Source: RHLJ01 sp965247355 (GTDB taxonomy: Bacteria; Bacteroidota; Rhodothermia; Balneolales; Balneolaceae). From it: a stretch of 64,000 nucleotides of DNA. This document shows, in pieces, positions 58,837-64,000 of the stretch (its first letter is position 1; each line of letters opens with the position of its first letter). The position numbers and the translations under genes are program-made. A model generated the notes under the pieces. The model had not been told where the DNA came from and ran no database searches. It saw only the letters and a list, made by a program, of their open reading frames with translations. The stretch covers positions 3,162,001-3,226,000 of the forward strand of contig OZ252011.1 of assembly GCA_965247355.1 (NCBI GenBank), read 5' to 3'.

Positions 58837-58967
58837 TCGTCATTTAAATATACTTTATCTCTTTTCCATTGTTGGATAATACGGGATTTGTTTTCAGTTT
58901 TTCTGCGGGATATTGGAGTGAATTCAGAAGTGCTATTGTTAAAAAACCGTTTAGATTAGGTTAGTGT

Positions 58968-60458
58968 ATGTTTCTAGGTGTTGATTTAGGAAGTTCTTCA
59001 ATAAAACTATCTTTATTAGATGCAGTTGAAGGGAAAGTGATAGCTTCTCTTGGGTACCCGAAAGAAGAACTCGCTATTGATGCTCCACATCAGGGATGGG
59101 CGGAACAAGATCCTGAAATGTGGTGGAGTAATTTTCTGCAAGCCTATTCCATTTTAGTTAAAGAAAATTCTATTGATACATTCAAAATCCAGGCGATAGG
59201 GATTTCTTATCAGATGCATGGATTGGTCTTGGTTGATAAAAATCTAGACGTACTAAGAGCATCCATTATTTGGTGTGACAGTCGCGCTGTTGATGTGGGT
59301 AATAAAGCATTTGAATCCTTAGGATCAGAATACTGCTTACCACACCTGCTAAATTCCCCGGGAAATTTCACAGCATCAAAACTTGCCTGGGTTAAGCAAA
59401 ATGAACCGGAAGTTTATGCCAAAGCGCATAAGTTTATGCTTCCCGGCGATTATATAGCAATGCGATTATCCGGAAAAGCCACTACTACGGAAACCGGACT
59501 TTCTGAAGGAATATTCTGGGATTTTGAACAACGTGAAGTAAGTAAAGAGTTACTGGATGAATATGGAATTTCAAAAGATTTGATTCCTGAAATTGTTCCT
59601 GCAATCGGATCGCGTTTGAAAGTCCAAAAGAGTATTAAGGAAAAATTAGGCTTATCCGACGATGTGGCGATTACTTACCGTGGTGGAGATCAGCCCAATA
59701 ATGCATTTTCGCTAAATGTGCTTAACCCTGGGGAAACAGCGTCTACTGCGGGAACTTCCGGAGTGATTTATGCCGTGACTGATAAAAACGTCTTCGACCA
59801 AAAATCACGCATCAATACCTTTTTGCATGTAAATGATTCGGTTGACTCTCCCAGAAACGGTATTCTCATTTGCATCAATGGAACGGGTATTCTTTACAAT
59901 TGGCTGCGCAGGATACTTAATACAGGCAATGGAAACATTGATTATATACAAATGAATGAGATGGTAGATTCAATAGCCCCGGGATCAAATGGACTTACTT
60001 GTCTGCCATTTGGAAATGGAGCCGAACGGATTTTTGAGAACCGAATTGTAGGGTCTCATTTGCTGAATATGGATTTCAACCGGCACCAAACCAGTCATAT
60101 TTTGCGAGCTTCGGTCGAGGGAATTGTATATGCCTTGAATCTTGGTTTTGAAATGCTGAAAGATCTCGGAATCCCGCAAAAAAGAATACGGGCAGGTCAT
60201 GCAAATTTGTTCCTGAGTCAAACTTTCAGGGAAATTTTTGTAAACGTAACCGGCTTACCTCTGGAGTTATATAATACCGATGGAGCTGCTGGCGCCGCAC
60301 GTGGAGCAGCGTTGGGATCCGGGTTTTATTCAACGCCAGAAGAAGCTTTCTCAAACCTGGAGCGCATTGCTGTTATCGATCCGGATCCCGAACTAGTGAA
60401 GACCTATGGACAGCTTTATAATAACTGGAAGAAGGAAATCGAAAAACACTCATTTTAA
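58968..60458 (+). CDS. xylB: Xylulokinase
   Basis: The protein has 496 residues, typical of FGGY sugar kinases. It phosphorylates D-xylulose for the pentose phosphate pathway. Visible: MFLGVDLGSSSIKLSLLDA (phosphate 1), GWAEQDPEMWWSNFLQA, GISYQMHGLVLVDKN (with the Q-M-H-G motif of xylulokinases), IIWCDSRAVD, ETGLSEGIFWDF, GGDQPNNAFSLNVLNPGETASTAGTSGVIYA (the adenosine/phosphate region) and GIVYALNLGFEMLKDLGIPQKRIRAGHANLFLSQTFREIFVNVTG...DGAAGAARGAALGSG. It is followed by xylA 39 bases downstream. Confidence 0.95.
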   Translation: MFLGVDLGSSSIKLSLLDAVEGKVIASLGYPKEELAIDAPHQGWAEQDPEMWWSNFLQAYSILVKENSIDTFKIQAIGISYQMHGLVLVDKNLDVLRASIIWCDSRAVDVGNKAFESLGSEYCLPHLLNSPGNFTASKLAWVKQNEPEVYAKAHKFMLPGDYIAMRLSGKATTTETGLSEGIFWDFEQREVSKELLDEYGISKDLIPEIVPAIGSRLKVQKSIKEKLGLSDDVAITYRGGDQPNNAFSLNVLNPGETASTAGTSGVIYAVTDKNVFDQKSRINTFLHVNDSVDSPRNGILICINGTGILYNWLRRILNTGNGNIDYIQMNEMVDSIAPGSNGLTCLPFGNGAERIFENRIVGSHLLNMDFNRHQTSHILRASVEGIVYALNLGFEMLKDLGIPQKRIRAGHANLFLSQTFREIFVNVTGLPLELYNTDGAAGAARGAALGSGFYSTPEEAFSNLERIAVIDPDPELVKTYGQLYNNWKKEIEKHSF

Positions 60459-60497
60459 ATTAATAACTAAAAGAAAATCCTTAATAATAAAACGCGT

Positions 60498-61826
60498 ATG
60501 AAACCACTGATTGGAGATAAGGAATATTTTAAAGGAATCGGAAAAATCGAATTTGAGGGAAAAGATTCGGATAATCCTCTGGCATTTAAGTACTACGATG
60601 AGAATAAAGTAGTAGCCGGGAAAACAATGAAAGAGCACTTCAAGTTTGCCGTAGCTTACTGGCATACGCTTACTGGTACGGGTGGAGATCCGTTTGGTCC
60701 GGGAACTAAAGAATTTCCATGGGCTGTGAATGATGATCCATACCAAAATGCCAAAGATAAAATGGATGCTGCTTTTGAGTTTATCACAAAACTGGGTGTT
60801 CCTTATTACTGTTTTCATGATTTCGATTTGATTGGAGAAGGTGATACTATTGCAGAATCTGAGAAACGACTGGACTATATAACAGATTATGCGAAAGAAA
60901 AGCAGGATGCTTCCGGGGTGAAATTACTATGGGGAACAGCAAACTGTTTCAGTAATCCCAGATATATGAATGGAGCGTCAACCAATCCTGAATTTGATGT
61001 ACTTGCTTTTGCTGGAGCTCAAGTCAAAAATGCATTGGACGCAACTATCAAGCTAGGTGGTGAAAACTACGTATTCTGGGGAGGACGTGAAGGATATATG
61101 TCTCTTCTTAATACCCAAATGGGACGTGAGCTTGATCACATGGCGAAATTCCTGCATATGGCAAAAGATTATGCAAGAGCACAAGGATTTGAAGGAACCT
61201 TCTTTATTGAGCCAAAGCCGATGGAGCCATCTAAGCATCAATATGATTTTGATTCAGCAACGGTTCTTGGCTTCCTTACCAAGTATGATTTGATGGACGA
61301 CTTCAAACTAAATATTGAAGTAAATCATGCAACTTTGGCTCAGCATACCTTCGAGCATGAACTTCAGGTTGCCGCTGATAATGGTCTGCTTGGTAGTATT
61401 GATGCAAACCGAGGCGATTACCAAAACGGATGGGACACCGATCAATTCCCAGTAGACGTATTTGAAATCACTCAGGCTATGCTGGTAATTCTTCAGGCTG
61501 GTGGACTTCAGGGTGGTGGAATCAACTTCGACGCAAAAGCACGTCGTAACTCGACTGATCTTATCGACTTGTTTCATGCTCATATCGGAGGAATGGATGT
61601 ATTTGCAAAATCATTGATTGCAGCTGATGCGATTCTAACTAAATCTCCTTATAAAAAGATGAGAACAGAGCGATACAGTTCGTTCGATTCAGGAAAAGGG
61701 GCTGAATTTGAAGCAGGGAGACTATCCTTCGAAGACTTGTACAATCATGCTCTTGACAACCAGAATATCGAGCAAAAGAGTGGTAAGCAGGAATTGTACG
61801 AGAACATTATAAATCAATTTGTTTAG
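60498..61826 (+). CDS. xylA: Xylose isomerase
   Basis: The protein has 442 residues (class II length). It interconverts D-xylose and D-xylulose. Visible: KPLIGDKEYFKGIGKIEFEGKDSDNPLAFKYYDENKVVAGKTMKEHFKFAVAYWHTL, GVPYYCFHDFDLIGEGDTIAE (catalytic His/Asp), LLWGTANCFSNPRYMNGASTNP, NYVFWGGREGYMSLLNT, FFIEPKPMEPSKHQYDFDSATVLGFL (metal Glu), FKLNIEVNHATLAQHTFEHEL (metal site) and GSIDANRGDYQNGWDTDQFP. The next gene begins at the base after its stop codon. Confidence 0.97.
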   Translation: MKPLIGDKEYFKGIGKIEFEGKDSDNPLAFKYYDENKVVAGKTMKEHFKFAVAYWHTLTGTGGDPFGPGTKEFPWAVNDDPYQNAKDKMDAAFEFITKLGVPYYCFHDFDLIGEGDTIAESEKRLDYITDYAKEKQDASGVKLLWGTANCFSNPRYMNGASTNPEFDVLAFAGAQVKNALDATIKLGGENYVFWGGREGYMSLLNTQMGRELDHMAKFLHMAKDYARAQGFEGTFFIEPKPMEPSKHQYDFDSATVLGFLTKYDLMDDFKLNIEVNHATLAQHTFEHELQVAADNGLLGSIDANRGDYQNGWDTDQFPVDVFEITQAMLVILQAGGLQGGGINFDAKARRNSTDLIDLFHAHIGGMDVFAKSLIAADAILTKSPYKKMRTERYSSFDSGKGAEFEAGRLSFEDLYNHALDNQNIEQKSGKQELYENIINQFV

Positions 61827-62588
61827 ATGAGTGATTCCCCATTTAGTCTTGCAGGAAAGTTAGCAGTTATTACAGGTGGTGGAACAGGACTAGGCCTTGG
61901 TATATCCAAAGCCTTTCTGTCTGCCGGTGCTAAAATTGTTATATCAGGAAGACGTGAAGAAGTTTTAAAAGAAGCGGTAGAAGAACTTGGAGAAGGTGCA
62001 TTTTATCTTTCGAATGATGTCTCCGATACTGCTTCTCTCCCTGCTTTTGTAGAAGAAATAGAATCCAAACATGGCGCCATCGATATTTTGGTAAATAATG
62101 CCGGAATCAATATGAAGAAATTTCTTACGGAAGTTTCTGATGAGGAATTCCAGCACATTATCCAGACCAATGTGAACGGGCTTTTCTCACTCACTCGCGA
62201 AGTAGCTAAAAAAATGATTCCCCGTGAATCCGGGAGCATCATTAATATCACTTCGATGGCAGCTATGTATGGGATTTCTGATGTAACGGCTTATACCTCT
62301 TCAAAAACAGCCGTGTTGGGAATGACGCGCTCGCTAGCAGTAGATCTTTCACCAAAAGGGATACGTGTTAATGCTATAGCCCCAGGATTTATCGATTCGC
62401 CAATGCTTCGAAAAGCATTTGATTCAGACCCTGAGCGGGAGCGAAAAGTACTATCCAGAACACCTATGGGATCTTTGGGTGATGCGGAAGATATAGGAGC
62501 AGCGGCAGTCTATTTGGCTTCCGATGCAGCGAAGTTTGTAACTGGAGTCAACCTACCGGTTGATGGGGGTAATTCAATAGGATTTTAA
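61827..62588 (+). CDS. SDR-family dehydrogenase, probably a sugar-acid oxidoreductase
   Basis: The protein has 253 residues. A classical short-chain dehydrogenase: nucleotide motif AVITGGGTGLGLGIS (about 12-26), DILVNNAGINMKKF, catalytic Ser in INITSMAAMYG and YxxxK in VTAYTSSKTAVLG, ending in DAAKFVTGVNLPVDGGNSIGF. The sequence style is that of gluconate 5-dehydrogenase/KduD-type enzymes. Because it is fused in an operon with GH67 alpha-glucuronidase, reduction of a (4-O-methyl)glucuronate-derived keto-acid such as fructuronate is a plausible job, but that is inference. It starts directly after xylA and overlaps GH67 by one base. Confidence 0.88.
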   Translation: MSDSPFSLAGKLAVITGGGTGLGLGISKAFLSAGAKIVISGRREEVLKEAVEELGEGAFYLSNDVSDTASLPAFVEEIESKHGAIDILVNNAGINMKKFLTEVSDEEFQHIIQTNVNGLFSLTREVAKKMIPRESGSIINITSMAAMYGISDVTAYTSSKTAVLGMTRSLAVDLSPKGIRVNAIAPGFIDSPMLRKAFDSDPERERKVLSRTPMGSLGDAEDIGAAAVYLASDAAKFVTGVNLPVDGGNSIGF

Positions 62589-64000
62589 TGATTAAAAGAA
62601 AATTCAGTAGTGTCCTTCTGATAGCTTTGTTTGCCATTGTAAACTGTAAGCAGGCTGAAGCTATACAATCGACTCAGTCTGAAATACCTGATGAAAATGG
62701 CTATGAAGCCTGGCTTAGATATCCTTTAGTAGAAGATTCTGATGCACTAGAGCAGTATCAGTCATTTATTAATTCTGTAATTATAGCTGGTGATTCCCCT
62801 ACTATACAAGCTATTTCTGATGAACTTTCGGAAGCGCTACCGCAGCTTTTGGGGAAAAATATACAATTCAATAATCGATTTTCTAAGTCTGGAAATCTGA
62901 TTATTGGAACTCCAAATTCTTCAGCCAGAATCAGTGAATTGGGAATTGATTCTGAATTAACTCTGGTAGGCCAGGAAGGTTTTATCATAAAGAAGGTAAA
63001 TATTGATGGAGTTGAGAGCATTGTAATTGCTGCGAGTTCAGACATTGGCTTGCTCTATGGAACCTTCGCTTTTCTTCGTGAGCTTCAAACCAACGCGGAT
63101 ATATCGAATATCAATATTCAATCATCCCCAAAGGTTCAATACCGAATGCTGAATCACTGGGATAACCTGAGTCGCTTGGTGGAGCGTGGATATGCGGGAC
63201 TTTCTTTGTGGGAATGGGGGTCACTTCCGGAATACAATAATCCACGTTATACCGATTATGCTCGTTTGAATGCTTCAATAGGGCTTAATGCCACAGTCCT
63301 AAATAATGTTAATGCTGATCCAAAAATACTTACCGAACAATTTTTGGAAAAAATAGTCACCATCGCAGATACATTCCGACCCTATGGAATAAAAGTGTTT
63401 GTTTCGATTAATTATCAGTCGCCAATGAGAGTTGGCGGATTAGATACTGCCGATCCTCTTGATTCCGATGTTCGCCAGTGGTGGAAAGAAAAAGCAGATC
63501 AGATTTATAAAATGATACCAGATTTTGGTGGATTCTTAGTTAAAGCAGATTCCGAAGGTCAGCCAGGTCCGTTTGCCTATAACAGAGACCACGCAGTTGG
63601 TGCTAATGTATTAGCTGAAGCTGTTGAGCCTCATGGTGGAGTGGTTATTTGGCGAGCTTTTGTTTATAGCCCGGAACAGGAAGATCGGTTCCGTGAAGCT
63701 TATGACGAATTTGTCCCCTTAGATGGAAAATTCAATGATAATGTAATTCTTCAGGTGAAGAACGGGCCAATCGACTTCCAGCCCCGCGAGCCTTTCTCCC
63801 CTCTTTTTGGAGCTCTGCCAAACACCAATACTATGCTGGAATTGCAAATCACACAAGAGTATTTCGGCTTTGATAAGCATTTGGCTTATCAGGGAACTTT
63901 ATTTGAAGAAGCACTGGATGCTGATACCTATGCCAAAGGAGAAGGATCAACAGTTGGAGATGTGATCTCGGGAAAAGTTTTTGATTACGAATATACCGGA
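62588..64000 (+). CDS. GH67 alpha-glucuronidase, lipoprotein, cut by the window end
   Basis: 471 codons are visible and the frame is still open at 64000. It begins in TAATG, overlapping the SDR stop. The signal MIKRKFSSVLLIALFAIVNC ends in a lipobox-like IVNC. The GH67 N-domain and catalytic barrel are evident: IVIAASSDIGLLYGTFAFLRELQ, YRMLNHWDNLSRLVERGYAGLSLWEW, GLNATVLNNVNADPKILT, PDFGGFLVKADSEGQPGPFAYNRDHAVGANVLAEAVEPHGGVVIWRAFVY and FNDNVILQVKNGPIDFQPREPFSPLFGALPNTN. The Glu in KADSEGQPGP is the expected catalytic acid. It removes 4-O-methylglucuronate from xylo-oligosaccharide ends. Confidence 0.93.
   Translation, partial: MIKRKFSSVLLIALFAIVNCKQAEAIQSTQSEIPDENGYEAWLRYPLVEDSDALEQYQSFINSVIIAGDSPTIQAISDELSEALPQLLGKNIQFNNRFSKSGNLIIGTPNSSARISELGIDSELTLVGQEGFIIKKVNIDGVESIVIAASSDIGLLYGTFAFLRELQTNADISNINIQSSPKVQYRMLNHWDNLSRLVERGYAGLSLWEWGSLPEYNNPRYTDYARLNASIGLNATVLNNVNADPKILTEQFLEKIVTIADTFRPYGIKVFVSINYQSPMRVGGLDTADPLDSDVRQWWKEKADQIYKMIPDFGGFLVKADSEGQPGPFAYNRDHAVGANVLAEAVEPHGGVVIWRAFVYSPEQEDRFREAYDEFVPLDGKFNDNVILQVKNGPIDFQPREPFSPLFGALPNTNTMLELQITQEYFGFDKHLAYQGTLFEEALDADTYAKGEGSTVGDVISGKVFDYEYTG

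Noticed and set aside
1..64000. CRISPR array, tRNA, rRNA, riboswitch
   Set aside because: No regularly spaced direct repeats and no cloverleaf or rRNA-like stretch were seen; no TPP-type element was seen before thiN. A dedicated RNA search could still find small ones.

Overview
The window looks like chromosomal DNA of a Bacteroidota/Balneolota-type bacterium, with Balneolaceae (Balneola/Gracilimonas-like) the best guess. The evidence is a C-terminal secretion domain of the YPNPFNPST...ASGMYLYRL...K type (type IX secretion, T9SS), PorV/PorQ-like and OmpP1-like barrels, a DUF4270-like lipoprotein, a DUF5916 protein, a PID-CTERM-like small protein, LytTR/LytS pairs, few strong Shine-Dalgarno sequences and low-to-moderate GC. 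No rRNA, tRNA, CRISPR array, prophage, transposase or integrase was recognised. The taxon call rests on gene content only.

Layout. 1-4.0 kb: envelope proteins (DUF4270-like lipoprotein, outer-membrane barrel, TPR protein). 4.1-19.3 kb: housekeeping genes. These are rho, a purS-clpS-purQ-lptB-rhodanese run, miaA, a PorV-like barrel, dnaN, a SAM hydrolase, a methyltransferase, argS, radC, an XRE/DUF2975 pair and the divergent amn/Nudix pair. Inside this block are a TonB-domain lipoprotein broken by one stop codon and a 23S-IVP-like four-helix gene enclosed by a perfect 25-bp inverted repeat. 19.5-30.2 kb: OsmC, peroxiredoxin, topA, malic enzyme, M1 peptidase, recR, ybaB and dnaX. 30.4-37.6 kb: a membrane-anchored LuxR-type regulator, a PID-CTERM-like small protein and an overlapping 1839-residue LamG/GLUG T9SS-sorted surface protein. 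37.6-44.5 kb: acylphosphatase, an NTF2-like/LytS/LytTR operon, DUF5916, DoxX and an MBL-fold hydrolase.

44.5-47.7 kb is accessory DNA. It has a CopG/MazF toxin-antitoxin pair, then an apparent integron cassette array without an integrase: three attC-like sites separate a Phd/ParE toxin-antitoxin cassette, a TIMP-like lipoprotein cassette and a small membrane-protein cassette, all on the minus strand. 47.8-53.5 kb: Xaa-Pro aminopeptidase, thiamine pyrophosphokinase, a DHH phosphoesterase (NrnA type), a Deg protease and a GH5 glycosidase. 53.5-57.6 kb: a tight four-gene operon of circularly permuted ATP-grasp, alpha-E, Anbu-type proteasome subunit and transglutaminase. 57.7-64 kb: a xylan/xylose locus (LacI regulator, xylB, xylA, an SDR dehydrogenase and a GH67 alpha-glucuronidase cut by the window end).

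Small palindromic dispersed repeats recur between genes. They also appear to have entered the coding sequence of two tolerant linkers, in dnaX and in the giant surface protein. The observations I rate highest are the integrase-less cassette array, the inverted-repeat-flanked IVP gene whose ribosome binding site lies in the stem, the single-stop TonB lipoprotein, and the repeat-filled dnaX linker.
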